Below are positions 45,998-54,165 of a DNA stretch of 64,000 nt, piece by piece. A model generated the notes under the pieces. The model saw only the letters and a list, made by a program, of their open reading frames with translations, searched no databases and was not told the DNA's origin. The DNA lies in the NCBI GenBank assembly GCA_937982565.1, contig CALJLN010000010.1, positions 178,346 through 242,345 of the forward strand, read 5' to 3'. The first letter of the stretch is position 1, and each line of letters begins with the position of its first letter. The translations under genes were made by a program, and so were the position numbers. Origin of the DNA: UBA2421 sp002343075. Lineage in GTDB: Bacteria; Planctomycetota; Phycisphaerae; Tepidisphaerales; Tepidisphaeraceae.

Positions 45998-46767
45998 GTG
46001 CCCCTTCCCGATATCGCTTATCCGAGATCCGCGCAGCCCTTGCGCCCGTGGGAGTGTACTGGTATTCCCGGCTGGGAAGCACCAACGTCCGCGCTGCGGA
46101 GTTGGCCCGCGCCCGCGAGCTGGATGTGCCATCGATCACCCTCACCGGCTGGCAGGTGACGGGCCGCGGCCGGGGCACGAACACCTGGTGGTCGAGCACG
46201 GGAAGCCTGACTGTCACCGTCGCCCTGCCGTCGCACGCGTCGCGACCGGCGCACCAACTCCCCCTGCTGGTCGGCGTGATTGTGCGTCGAACCATCGCCG
46301 CGGCCACGGGAGTTGAAGATGTGATGCTGAAATGGCCGAACGACCTGCTGCACCATGATCGCAAGCTCGGCGGGCTGCTTTGCGAGCGCGTTAACGGAGT
46401 TGACCTGATCGGCCTCGGCCTGAATGTCAACCTAAACATCGCCGCCGCCCCCCCGTTGCTGCGCGAGCGCATTACTTCGCTTTCAAACATCATTGGAAAG
46501 CCGGTCGATCAGACCGAAATGCTGCTCACTTTGATTCGCGCCCTTGTCACCGAACTCGACCGTCCCCGGGAATGGCACGATGTGCTTGGAGAATACAATC
46601 GCCATCACTTCCTCACCGGCCGGCAGATTTCTGTAAGCAATTTTGATCATCCGCAAATCTCTGGTTTTTGCATCGGGCTTGACCCGGATGGCCGCCTTAT
46701 CCTCAAGTCTGGCAACAAGTTACATCACATCATCTCCGGCCACATCGAATATGTGGGGCATCATTAG
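45994..46767 (+). CDS. birA: Biotin--protein ligase
   Basis: A 257-residue ligase without an N-terminal repressor helix-turn-helix. The biotinyl-AMP motif is GRGRGTNTWWSSTGSL, and the KWPNDLLHHDRKLGGLLCE stretch contains the catalytic Lys area. The C-terminal SH3-like part is GFCIGLDPDGRLILKSGN. It attaches biotin to the carrier lysine of biotin enzymes. GTG start; the GTGA overlaps the pyc stop, giving tight translational coupling with its probable substrate. Confidence 0.93.
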   Translation: MSAPSRYRLSEIRAALAPVGVYWYSRLGSTNVRAAELARARELDVPSITLTGWQVTGRGRGTNTWWSSTGSLTVTVALPSHASRPAHQLPLLVGVIVRRTIAAATGVEDVMLKWPNDLLHHDRKLGGLLCERVNGVDLIGLGLNVNLNIAAAPPLLRERITSLSNIIGKPVDQTEMLLTLIRALVTELDRPREWHDVLGEYNRHHFLTGRQISVSNFDHPQISGFCIGLDPDGRLILKSGNKLHHIISGHIEYVGHH

Positions 46768-46873
46768 ATTACTTTGAAACGTAGCAAAGCGTAGGGTTCT
46801 TCCTGTCGATAAAAGCGGCGAGGGCATGCCATGGACCAGCAAGCCCGGTAAAATCAGCAGGAGCAGCAGAGAA

Positions 46874-47683
46874 ATGCGTTGGACAGTTGCCATCTTGATC
46901 TCGCTCGTCAGCGTCGCGAGCCTGACCGCCGGGTGCAAAACCACCAGGGCCGGCAGCCTCGCTGCGGTGCAGCCCTCTTCCGAGGCGCCGCGCGCCGGCA
47001 ACGCATATCTGCTGCGCGGGTTCATTGGCGTTTTTTCCGAAGGCATCGACACACTCACCGCCAAGCTCAATGAAGCAGGCGTGCGAGCGCACGTCTACCA
47101 GGATTCTCAGTGGGCCTCGCTTGCCCAGACCATTCGCGAGCGATACCGCGCCGAAAAGAATCATGAGCCGATCATTCTCATCGGCCACTCGTACGGTGCC
47201 GACGACGTAATCCGAATCGCGCGAAGACTCAACGAAGACAAGATCGAAGTCGCGCTGCTGATCACGCTCGATCCTGTCACCCCGCCTAAGGTTCCCGGGA
47301 ATGTCAAGATGTGCGTGAACCTTTACCAGTCCAACGGCGCGGTCGACGCGCTTCCGTGGCTGCGCGGCATTGCAGTGCGCCCAGACGATCCTGCACCGAC
47401 CAGACTCGTCAACGCCGACATCCGCAAAGATCGGACCGATCTGCTCGAATCGGGCACCGGGCACTTTAACATTGAGAAGAAGCAAAAGATTCACTCCGAA
47501 GTGGTGAAGCAGGTTCTGGCCATCTGTCCGCCGCGGGCAACCTGGCTGGCTCAGAACGCCTCGAAGGGCACAATCTACGCGGCGGCACCGGTTGCTGCAG
47601 ATGATTCTGATGACACGGCTGCCGCTGCGTCCACGCCCATCACGGCCAGTGTCGGCGGCGGCGATACGCGGCAGCCTAACTGA
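46874..47683 (+). CDS. Lipoprotein with alpha/beta-hydrolase fold
   Basis: About 269 residues from MRWTVAILISLVSVASLTAG, with the lipobox ending TAGC. The nucleophile elbow is LIGHSYGADDVIRIA (Ser in GHSYG), and the first strand is YLLRGFIGVFSEGIDTL. A DxxTPP segment (LDPVTPPKVPGN) lies where the acid usually sits and a late His (SGTGHFNIE) fits the third triad member. So an active lipase/esterase-like enzyme on the outer membrane is plausible; the substrate is unknown. The Ala/Asp/Pro-rich tail looks disordered. Confidence 0.75.
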   Translation: MRWTVAILISLVSVASLTAGCKTTRAGSLAAVQPSSEAPRAGNAYLLRGFIGVFSEGIDTLTAKLNEAGVRAHVYQDSQWASLAQTIRERYRAEKNHEPIILIGHSYGADDVIRIARRLNEDKIEVALLITLDPVTPPKVPGNVKMCVNLYQSNGAVDALPWLRGIAVRPDDPAPTRLVNADIRKDRTDLLESGTGHFNIEKKQKIHSEVVKQVLAICPPRATWLAQNASKGTIYAAAPVAADDSDDTAAAASTPITASVGGGDTRQPN

Positions 47684-47718
47684 TTCGCAGGCGCCGTCTG
47701 AAGCAGGCCCACCCGTCA

Positions 47719-47961
47719 TCACAGCAGCCGCCTGAGCCACTGTTCCACAAAATCCCGAACACACTCTGCAACCATTCCGGCGGCCTGAGCGCGTTGCAGC
47801 GTGCGATTGAACTCCCCGTCGCTGCGCAGCGCCTGTGTTGCTTCTTCGATCAGCACCTGACGATCAAGCACCGCCGCCAGCCGCGGATGTTCCTCGGCGA
47901 ATGCCTGCCAGGAAGTGGTCATCGCCCTTTCCACTTCACCTTTGAGATAGATTCTGCTCAT
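47719..47961 (-). CDS. Small helical protein at the end of the phage-head module
   Basis: An 80-residue protein, MSRIYLKGEVERAMTTSW, helical and charged, no signal. Its ATG overlaps the stop of the preceding lipoprotein gene (ATGA at 47958-47961), so it belongs to the same minus-strand unit as the capsid and portal genes. I do not recognise it. The longer open frame upstream has no protein-like pattern. Confidence 0.55.
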   Translation of the reverse strand: MSRIYLKGEVERAMTTSWQAFAEEHPRLAAVLDRQVLIEEATQALRSDGEFNRTLQRAQAAGMVAECVRDFVEQWLRRLL

Positions 47962-48383
47962 CGCCTGCTCCCCAGCATTACCAGCCGCTGCTCGATGCGA
48001 TGCAGCATTTGAATCTGCTGCAGCAGCCGATTGACTTCTGCCAGATTCTCGACCGCTGTCTCGTGTGCCCGCATACCTGCAGCCGACTGGCGATGCAGCA
48101 AATCTACTCCTGCCGCATAGGCTTTGCGTGCGTCGATCACCCACTCTGGAGTGAGCGGCGAACGGGAGCGCGCGTCGTCATCAAACGCTCGATCAAGCTG
48201 TGCCCGCTGAAGTACATGAAATTCTTCATGTGCCCGCTGGCGTTGCGCCATCGATTGCTCTACGAAGGACAACCCCCGGCACGACTGATCCACCAGATCG
48301 ATCTTTAGCTGTGTGTACGGCGCGCATCCGGCCACGAGCCAACCGGTTACCATCGCTACTGCGCTGGTGAAGGATGTTTTCAT
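47958..48383 (-). CDS. Small lipoprotein in the phage-head module
   Basis: A 141-residue protein with a lipoprotein signal (MVTGWLVAGCAPYTQ, Cys near residue 20) and a long helical mature part (FVEQSMAQRQRAHEEFHVLQ, ENLAEVNRLLQQIQMLHRIE) that should form a coiled coil. Lipoproteins with long helices beside phage genes are often outer-membrane spanins (Rz1-like), but this one is longer than typical Rz1, so the role is open. Both ends overlap the neighbouring genes by four bases (ATGA), typical of phage operons. Confidence 0.6.
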   Translation of the reverse strand: MKTSFTSAVAMVTGWLVAGCAPYTQLKIDLVDQSCRGLSFVEQSMAQRQRAHEEFHVLQRAQLDRAFDDDARSRSPLTPEWVIDARKAYAAGVDLLHRQSAAGMRAHETAVENLAEVNRLLQQIQMLHRIEQRLVMLGSRR

Positions 48384-48640
48384 GCTTCACCTCGCTTGAT
48401 TTCAGCAATCAGTTGTCGCTGCGTGGCCGAAAGGTCGGTCATGGCGGCGGCATTCTGCTTGACTACTTCGATCAGTTCCTCGAGCAGCACCCGATCGGTG
48501 ATGATCCGCGTGTGGGCTTCGTCGATCTGCTGCTCGCGCTTCTGGCTGGTGCGTCGTTCCCAGAGCCACATCGCCCCCATCAGCCCGGCCACGCCAAGCT
48601 GTGCCAGCGGGTCGAGGATTGGTTGTGCATCGTGCGGTGA
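48380..48640 (-). CDS. Small membrane/coiled-coil protein, holin- or spanin-like
   Basis: An 86-residue protein, MSPHDAQPILDPLAQLG; GGGAG six bases upstream supports this start. One membrane segment (LAQLGVAGLMGAMWLWE, about 11-28) is followed by a long charged helix (KREQQIDEAHTRIITDRVLL, QRQLIAEIKRGEA). One membrane helix plus a coil is the layout of some holin/XhlA-like and i-spanin proteins. It overlaps the lipoprotein gene by four bases. Assignment is by layout only. Confidence 0.55.
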   Translation of the reverse strand, partial: SPHDAQPILDPLAQLGVAGLMGAMWLWERRTSQKREQQIDEAHTRIITDRVLLEELIEVVKQNAAAMTDLSATQRQLIAEIKRGEA

Positions 48641-48702
48641 CATTTCTTTCTCCCAGTGACAGAGCCAGTCTTCGACGGGCTCTGTTGCCATCGAATGGGG
48701 CA

Positions 48703-49341
48703 TCACCCGCGAATGAGCGTGATGCAATTGAGCGCGCGCACGCTGTCGATCTGGCCGTCGCCGTTCAGATCAAGCTCGACGCGGGCGCTGCGGAGCGACC
48801 GCTTGTAGAGCTGCTCGTAAAATCTCGCGCGCGCGGCAAAGAACGATGATTCCGTCGCCGCCGCTGCGAGTGCGTTGTAGATCATTTGTAATGTTCCCAG
48901 TACACAGGCCCGCTTGAGGACTAGCGGATTCAGTATTTTCTGGGCGTCTCCCGGATCCAATCCGGCAGCCTGCAGAATGAGATCGCTCACCACCTGCCGC
49001 TGGGGCCAGAACGTGCGGATTGCAAAGTCGACTCCGGTTGCGTCCGGCCCACCCCGGCCGGGCGTGGCGGGGTCGTTGAAGAGCTTGTCGTACAGCACGC
49101 TCAACGTGAGTTGCGTGGACGAATTTACTTCGACGATCGGAAATGTGCCGTCAATCGCCCCGCCGATGTAGATGATGTTCTCGCCAGTCACCTCGGCGTC
49201 GACGAATGAGCTCCCGCTGATCGTGAGCGTGGTGCCCGACAAGTCGCCTGTGGTAGCAAGCAGTGTCTGCGAGACAAACGTCGCCTCTTTGACGAGGTTG
49301 GGTTCCCAGTGAAGTAGATCGATGTCGGTTGCAAATGTCAT
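48703..49341 (-). CDS. Connector-like phage head protein with EF-hand-like end
   Basis: A 212-residue protein, MTFATDIDLLHWEPNLVKEA; TTGGAG upstream fixes the ATG. The N-terminal half is a beta domain (TTLTISGSSFVDAEVTGENI, STQLTLSVLYDKL) and the C-terminal half is helical (RQVVSDLILQAAGLDPGDAQ), which is the general shape of head-to-tail connector proteins. It is placed directly after the capsid gene, where phages keep head completion genes. It ends with ELDLNGDGQIDSVRALNC, a dockerin/EF-hand-like calcium loop not expected in such a protein. Confidence 0.6.
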   Translation of the reverse strand: MTFATDIDLLHWEPNLVKEATFVSQTLLATTGDLSGTTLTISGSSFVDAEVTGENIIYIGGAIDGTFPIVEVNSSTQLTLSVLYDKLFNDPATPGRGGPDATGVDFAIRTFWPQRQVVSDLILQAAGLDPGDAQKILNPLVLKRACVLGTLQMIYNALAAAATESSFFAARARFYEQLYKRSLRSARVELDLNGDGQIDSVRALNCITLIRG

Positions 49342-49488
49342 GGCACGCTCCAAACAAGTTCACACAAAGAGTCCAACAAACCCGACGAAGCAGCGGCGGC
49401 GGGTCGGGGGGTGATGCAGCCCAGTCGGCCGCCGTTCCCGGCATCGACTACACCGCCCGCCGCACCCCGCGCGCCGCTGTTGCTGCGG

Positions 49489-50643
49489 TTACCCAAGCCC
49501 GGTGATCACGCCATGGGCGCTTTCGTTGCGGAATTCGAGCGTGTACTCACCGAGCATCTGGCCCCGCTCGCTGTCACCGGTTCGCGCCAGCGCCGAGTAA
49601 TGGAAGCTGCGCCCGGCAAGCGGCATTGCGCTGACACGGCTGCTGTCGAGCAGTATCACCGTGCCCGCAGGAACGTAGCGCGAGAGAATGATGCGACAGA
49701 CGCCGTAATCGCTTTCGTAGGTGCTCACCAGATCCTTGTAGCTGTCGCTGCCGGCGGTGAAGCGTCGGCTGCTGGCGACAAACTGGTTAATGGCGCGTTT
49801 CTCCTGCCCACCGACGACGATGAGATCGACCGTGCCCGACGAGTTCGTCCAGAGAGCCCGCAGCGCCGCGTTGAGTTGCGCCTCGGTGAGCGTCGAACCT
49901 GCCGGAAACCCTGAGGCACCCGGCGAGAAGCGGTTGGTCGCAATATGCGAGAGGATGCCGCGCATCGTCCGTCGAACGGTCGCCGACCCTTGCGGGCTTG
50001 CCGAGGGTGCCACGCCGTTAATGATGCTATTCTCAAGGTCACGGATCAGTTCGCGCGACCGCTGAACTTTCTGGTAATCCAACTCGTCGCGCACGCCGAT
50101 CTGCCGCACCGCCAGGTCACTGCCGCTGACCTCGACAGTTGCGCTGAAGATCTGCGTGAAGTTGGATCTTCGGGCGCGATTGGTAAATCGAGCAGCATCG
50201 GCATCGGCTCCTTCGAGAGACGCATTGCCGATGACGGTGAGCGTAGCCGCATCGACCAGTTCACCCGCGGTCGTCCCGCCGTAGCCGCGCGAGACGGTGA
50301 TGGTGCCGGCACCGGCGTTGGTCGCCGTCACCAGCATGACCTCGGCAGTCTCGCCGTTGCGCACCTGATCGCCAACGCGAAACGTCGCTGCGTCGGCAAC
50401 GCCGAACGATGTTTCGGTTTCCGGGTCGGCGATGGAACCATCGGCGACAACACTGCTGTTGGGCAAGAGCGAGTCTTCGATCCACTCGTGAACGGTCGAT
50501 CGCGCCGGCCGGGCGGCATCGCCGAGCGCATCGAGCAGGGGCGTGTCGTGCGGCGAGTTGATTGCGATGAGGTCACTCACATCTTCCGCGATTTCCGGGA
50601 GTGTGGTGCCGGCAGAATAGGTAGCTTTTCCAGTAAATGGCAT
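49489..50643 (-). CDS. SU10-like major capsid protein (DUF5309 type)
   Basis: A 384-residue protein; CAGGAG six bases before the ATG. The N-terminus EIAEDVSDLIAINSPHDTPL then ARSTVHEWIEDSL is the start of the SU10/DUF5309 capsid family. An inserted beta domain (GDQVRNGETAEVMLVTATN, TVSRGYGGTTAGE) and the typical NFTQIFSATVEVSG with VRDELDYQKVQRSRELIRD follow. The rest is the HK97-type fold (IVVGGQEKRAINQFVASSRR). It should form the shell of a phage-like particle. It lies between the portal-side genes and the connector-like gene. No terminase, protease or tail gene is present nearby. Confidence 0.85.
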   Translation of the reverse strand: MPFTGKATYSAGTTLPEIAEDVSDLIAINSPHDTPLLDALGDAARPARSTVHEWIEDSLLPNSSVVADGSIADPETETSFGVADAATFRVGDQVRNGETAEVMLVTATNAGAGTITVSRGYGGTTAGELVDAATLTVIGNASLEGADADAARFTNRARRSNFTQIFSATVEVSGSDLAVRQIGVRDELDYQKVQRSRELIRDLENSIINGVAPSASPQGSATVRRTMRGILSHIATNRFSPGASGFPAGSTLTEAQLNAALRALWTNSSGTVDLIVVGGQEKRAINQFVASSRRFTAGSDSYKDLVSTYESDYGVCRIILSRYVPAGTVILLDSSRVSAMPLAGRSFHYSALARTGDSERGQMLGEYTLEFRNESAHGVITGLG

Positions 50644-50714
50644 GAGAATCTCCTGAGAGTTAAGAAATCTGATCTTCTAGAAACATGATGAATGAATGGG
50701 CGATTGAGCATTGC

Positions 50715-50954
50715 CTACGTCAACGACCGGGCGATGCGTCGCAGCCGCAGATACTCGAGCAGCAGTTGCGTGCTGCGCTGCTGCGACAGCGCCGCCGCGA
50801 GCCGATTCAACGACACACGCGCGTCGCCGGAGTCGCTCGCTTCGGGCCGTAGCGCCGGCGGCGGCGATTCGATCGTCACGCCGGCTGCAATCGGTTCAGC
50901 AGCAGCATCCTCCGCCGCAGCGGCAACGACCTCGGGCAGATTTGCTTCGGACAT
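50715..50954 (-). CDS. Small protein between portal and capsid (scaffold-like position)
   Basis: A 79-residue protein with a very strong ribosome site (AAAGGAGG, five bases before ATG). The N-terminal half is acidic and Ala/Pro-rich (LPEVVAAAAEDAAAEPIAAG), the C-terminal half helical and basic (LLLEYLRLRRIARSLT). The position between portal and capsid is where scaffolding proteins are encoded, and an acidic, extended N-terminus with a basic end fits a small scaffold, but sequence alone does not prove it. Confidence 0.65.
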   Translation of the reverse strand: MSEANLPEVVAAAAEDAAAEPIAAGVTIESPPPALRPEASDSGDARVSLNRLAAALSQQRSTQLLLEYLRLRRIARSLT

Positions 50955-51052
50955 GGAAACCTCCTTTCTGGTAAGTGAATTCGATCAGTTCAGGACTGCA
51001 GCGGTGCCTTCATCGCACTTCATCACTATGAGGTGCGTCTGTGTGACAGGGT

Positions 51053-52585
51053 TCAGTAGCCCAGCTCCCTGAGAACGGTTTCGCGCGGCACGCCGATGTT
51101 GAGCTTGTGCTGCGCTTCTTCGAGTCGCTCGATCTCATTGAGAGGGATGGGGTTGGGCCATTGAATGTCGATGGCGCGCTCGTCCGGCGAAGTTGCAAAC
51201 ACCCCGGCGCAATCGAGCCACGCGAGCGCAAGCTCGCACATGCGCGCGATGCCCTCGCCATAGAGCGATCGCTTGCGCTCGGTTCGAGAGAGCAGCGCAA
51301 GCATCGTCACCCGAAGCGCCGCGGCGCTGGTGAGCCGGCCGATGCGGCCCTTGATCGCGCCAGCGGCGATTGGCGACACGCCGCTTGCCTTGTCGATCGC
51401 TTCGCGCAAGTCACGAATGTGTGCTTCCTCACTCGGACAGGCAGAATCGCCACCGAACTCGGTGATCTGCGCGTTGGGATCATCACTGGTCCACATTCGC
51501 CCGGGCGAAACAACCTGCTCGGTGAATCCATCAATTCCCCTTCCGAGATACATGCGAAACGACTGCAGCGCGATTCGATGTGCGCGATCGCTCAGCCGGG
51601 TGTTCAGTTCGTCCTGCAGGGGTAAGAGTGGCTCGACATCGCTCGCGCCCGAGTAAGCAAATGGCACCGCTACATTCTGAATGTGCACCAGTGGAATTCT
51701 GCCAAGCGAGTTGACCCCGCTGGCCGCAACGCGGTTGTCGAGAAGCGTGGACCAACGCGTGGAAGTGATGACGTCAATCGCAATGACGTCATCCCTTACA
51801 TGTCGCGTCAGGCCGCGCGCGCCAAAGAGACGACGGACCCATGATTGGCCGCGCCCTCCGTCCTCACTCTCGGCAGACGACTGATGTCGGCCTGGCAGAC
51901 GATAGACCTGCGCATAGGCATCGACGACCGAGAAATCGGCCGGCGAAAGCACCGGCAGCGCCCGCGCCGGCTCGACAACTTCAAACCGCACCCGTCGAGC
52001 GAGGCGAGCAATGGCCTCTGGCGATGGTTCAATCGCGCTCGGGGAAGGTTCGTTGTGATCGAGGGGCGGCGCGGGCGACTGGCACGGATCGGGGTTGGGC
52101 AGCAGTTTCACGAGAACATCGACATAGCCATACACAGCGCCAACCAAGGCAAGCTGCTGAAGAAATGCCGGCCCGCCGTGGTTGGTGAAGATTGCGCGCA
52201 GCAACTGCGTGACAACCCGGCGGCGACCCTCGTCCGGGGCCGTGCTCGAAATCATGAGCTCTTTGCCGAACAGGAAATCGACCATCGTGTCGATGCGCCA
52301 GCCGATGTCGTTCTCAATCACGACTTCTCTGCGGACGGAGTCGGCTGCCCCAGGATCGCCTTTGATGCGTCTGGGTAGCCCCCACTCCTGCGCCTGACGA
52401 TAAGGCGACGACGTGGCGTCGCTGGCATCGGAAGGGCGCGCCGGATTTCGGTAGTAGGACCACAGTCTGCCCAGACGGGGTGCCTCTACGGCAAGCAGCG
52501 CATCGACACGAAGATGAAACGCCTGGCTGGCAATTCCCAGTGTGCGTAGTTGCTGTTCGATAGCTGGGCTAATGAGATGGTTCAT
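51053..52585 (-). CDS. Phage portal protein
   Basis: A 510-residue protein; ACGGAG before the ATG of MNHLISPAIEQQL. It has the SPP1 gp6/Pfam phage-portal pattern: an N-terminal clip/wing (IGWRIDTMVDFLFGKELMIS), a Pro-rich insertion near residues 165-185, then LGRIPLVHIQNVAVPFAYSG and LLPLQDELNTRLSDRAHRIA followed by ASGVSPIAAGAIKGRIG. A portal is the DNA-entry ring of a phage head. It is the first gene of the minus-strand module. Codon usage by eye resembles its neighbours, so this is either old or domesticated. Confidence 0.8.
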   Translation of the reverse strand: MNHLISPAIEQQLRTLGIASQAFHLRVDALLAVEAPRLGRLWSYYRNPARPSDASDATSSPYRQAQEWGLPRRIKGDPGAADSVRREVVIENDIGWRIDTMVDFLFGKELMISSTAPDEGRRRVVTQLLRAIFTNHGGPAFLQQLALVGAVYGYVDVLVKLLPNPDPCQSPAPPLDHNEPSPSAIEPSPEAIARLARRVRFEVVEPARALPVLSPADFSVVDAYAQVYRLPGRHQSSAESEDGGRGQSWVRRLFGARGLTRHVRDDVIAIDVITSTRWSTLLDNRVAASGVNSLGRIPLVHIQNVAVPFAYSGASDVEPLLPLQDELNTRLSDRAHRIALQSFRMYLGRGIDGFTEQVVSPGRMWTSDDPNAQITEFGGDSACPSEEAHIRDLREAIDKASGVSPIAAGAIKGRIGRLTSAAALRVTMLALLSRTERKRSLYGEGIARMCELALAWLDCAGVFATSPDERAIDIQWPNPIPLNEIERLEEAQHKLNIGVPRETVLRELGY

Positions 52586-52894
52586 GATTCGCTCCGTAAT
52601 CGGTTCGTGTGTTTCACAGCCTCGCCCTATCCCGGGGCGCTGCGCCGCGGCTGGGCGTGTGGCGCAACTTGGCGGAAAGAATTGGGGAAAACCTCAGGCT
52701 TTTCGCAGACAATTTTTGGATTTTGTTCGGATCGGCGTTGCGCTATTGGCGCTCACGGCGCGCAGCGCGCTGTTGCCTGGGCGATCGATCGTTTGTGAAA
52801 GATGGAACGATCTCCTAAGCTCCGTATAATCGCCTGTCGATTGAAGTTGGCCCGCCGATGTCCCGGCGGGGTTTGAGATTCAGGAAGAAATCAG
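52586..52894. promoter_or_regulatory. Divergent intergenic region between portal gene and nuoD
   Basis: These 309 bases contain no gene. A TATAAT at 52825-52830 is a candidate -10 box toward nuoD, but I see no good -35 at the right distance. A GC-rich self-complementary run (GGCGCGCAGCGCGC) lies near 52758-52771. AGGAAG near 52882-52887 is the ribosome site of nuoD. Confidence 0.35.
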
Positions 52895-54163
52895 ATGCCC
52901 TATACGCTTGCCCCTGCCGCGCCGGAGTTTTTGTCGAAGGACCAGAAACCCGCCGGTGATCGATGGACGCTTAACTTCGGCCCGCAGCATCCGGCGACAC
53001 ACACCACGCTGCGCATCGTCCTGGAACTGGACGGCGAGCGCGTCGTGCGCGCCATCCCGCATATCGGGTATCTGCACAGCGGGTTTGAGAAGCTTGGGGA
53101 ACATCTCAACTACAACCAATACGTCACCATTGTCGACCGGATGGACTACAGCGCGCCGATTTACAACGAGCTGGCGTGGCACGGGGCGGTCGAAAAGCTG
53201 ATGGGCATCGAGCTAACCCCGCGGTGCAAGGTGCTGCGGACGATCGCCGGAGAACTGGGACGAATTCAATCACACCTGCTTTGTGTCGGTGCTGCAGGGC
53301 TGGATTTGGGCGCTTTTACGGCGTTTTTGTTCGGCTTTAACGAGCGAGAACGCATCTATGACATCGTTGAGTTCATGTCAGGTCAGCGCTATCACACAAG
53401 CTGGACGCGCGTCGGCGGGCTGAACATGGACCTGCCGGACGAAGGCACGTTTAAGACGATGGTAAAGAAGTTTGTGGACGACCAACTTCCCAAGGCGCTG
53501 CAGGAAGTTGAGACGCTGCTTAACAAGAATCGCATCTTCATCGAGCGCACGCGCGGGGTCGGCGTGATCAGTGCCGAAGAAGCAGCGAGTTGGTCGCTCA
53601 CCGGGCCGATGGCGCGCAGCGCGGGCATTCGTCGCGACATCCGTAAAGACGAGCCTTATCTCTGTTTTCAAGATAACTGGGACGGCCAGGGCGCGCCGGC
53701 AGTCGATTTCAAGGTGCCGGTGATGACGACCGGCGATTGTTATGCGCGCTATCTTTGCCGGCTGGAAGAGATGAAGCAGAGCATGCATATCATCCGGCAG
53801 TTGATCGACAAGATTCCGCAAGGCCCCGTGAATGTAAGCCCGGAAGGGAAGGAAGTGCTTCCGCCGAAAGATCAGGTTTACTCAAGCATTGAAGGACTGA
53901 TCCATCACTTTGAAATGATCATGACCAACCGCGGGTTTGAAAGCCCGATTGGCGAGGTCTACAACTGCATCGAAAGCGCCAACGGCGAATTGGGCTATTA
54001 CATCGTGAGCGCCGGCGAAAGCACTCCGTGGCGCGTGCGCACGAGGCCCTGCATTTACATCAATTACGCTGTGTTTCCAAAGCTGATTGAAGGCCACCTG
54101 CTCAGCGATGTGGTGGCCGTGCTGGGAAGCGTGAATGTGATTGCGGCGGAGTTGGATCGGTAG
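52895..54163 (+). CDS. nuoD: NADH-quinone oxidoreductase subunit D
   Basis: A 422-residue protein, the 49-kDa subunit of complex I. NFGPQHPATHTTLRIVLELD, IGYLHSGFEKLGEHLNYNQ, the ERTRGVGVISAEEAASW region and the end LGSVNVIAAELDR are characteristic. It lines the quinone-reduction site on the cytoplasmic arm. nuoE and nuoF follow, but the usual tight nuoDEF spacing is broken by a mobile-looking element and other genes. No nuoA, B or C upstream in this window. Confidence 0.97.
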   Translation: MPYTLAPAAPEFLSKDQKPAGDRWTLNFGPQHPATHTTLRIVLELDGERVVRAIPHIGYLHSGFEKLGEHLNYNQYVTIVDRMDYSAPIYNELAWHGAVEKLMGIELTPRCKVLRTIAGELGRIQSHLLCVGAAGLDLGAFTAFLFGFNERERIYDIVEFMSGQRYHTSWTRVGGLNMDLPDEGTFKTMVKKFVDDQLPKALQEVETLLNKNRIFIERTRGVGVISAEEAASWSLTGPMARSAGIRRDIRKDEPYLCFQDNWDGQGAPAVDFKVPVMTTGDCYARYLCRLEEMKQSMHIIRQLIDKIPQGPVNVSPEGKEVLPPKDQVYSSIEGLIHHFEMIMTNRGFESPIGEVYNCIESANGELGYYIVSAGESTPWRVRTRPCIYINYAVFPKLIEGHLLSDVVAVLGSVNVIAAELDR

Positions 54164-54165
54164 GG

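Noticed and set aside
42512..46132. A 1206-codon open frame antisense to pyruvate carboxylase
   Set aside because: It mirrors pyc codon for codon. The antisense product has no family features; long antisense frames are common opposite GC-rich genes.
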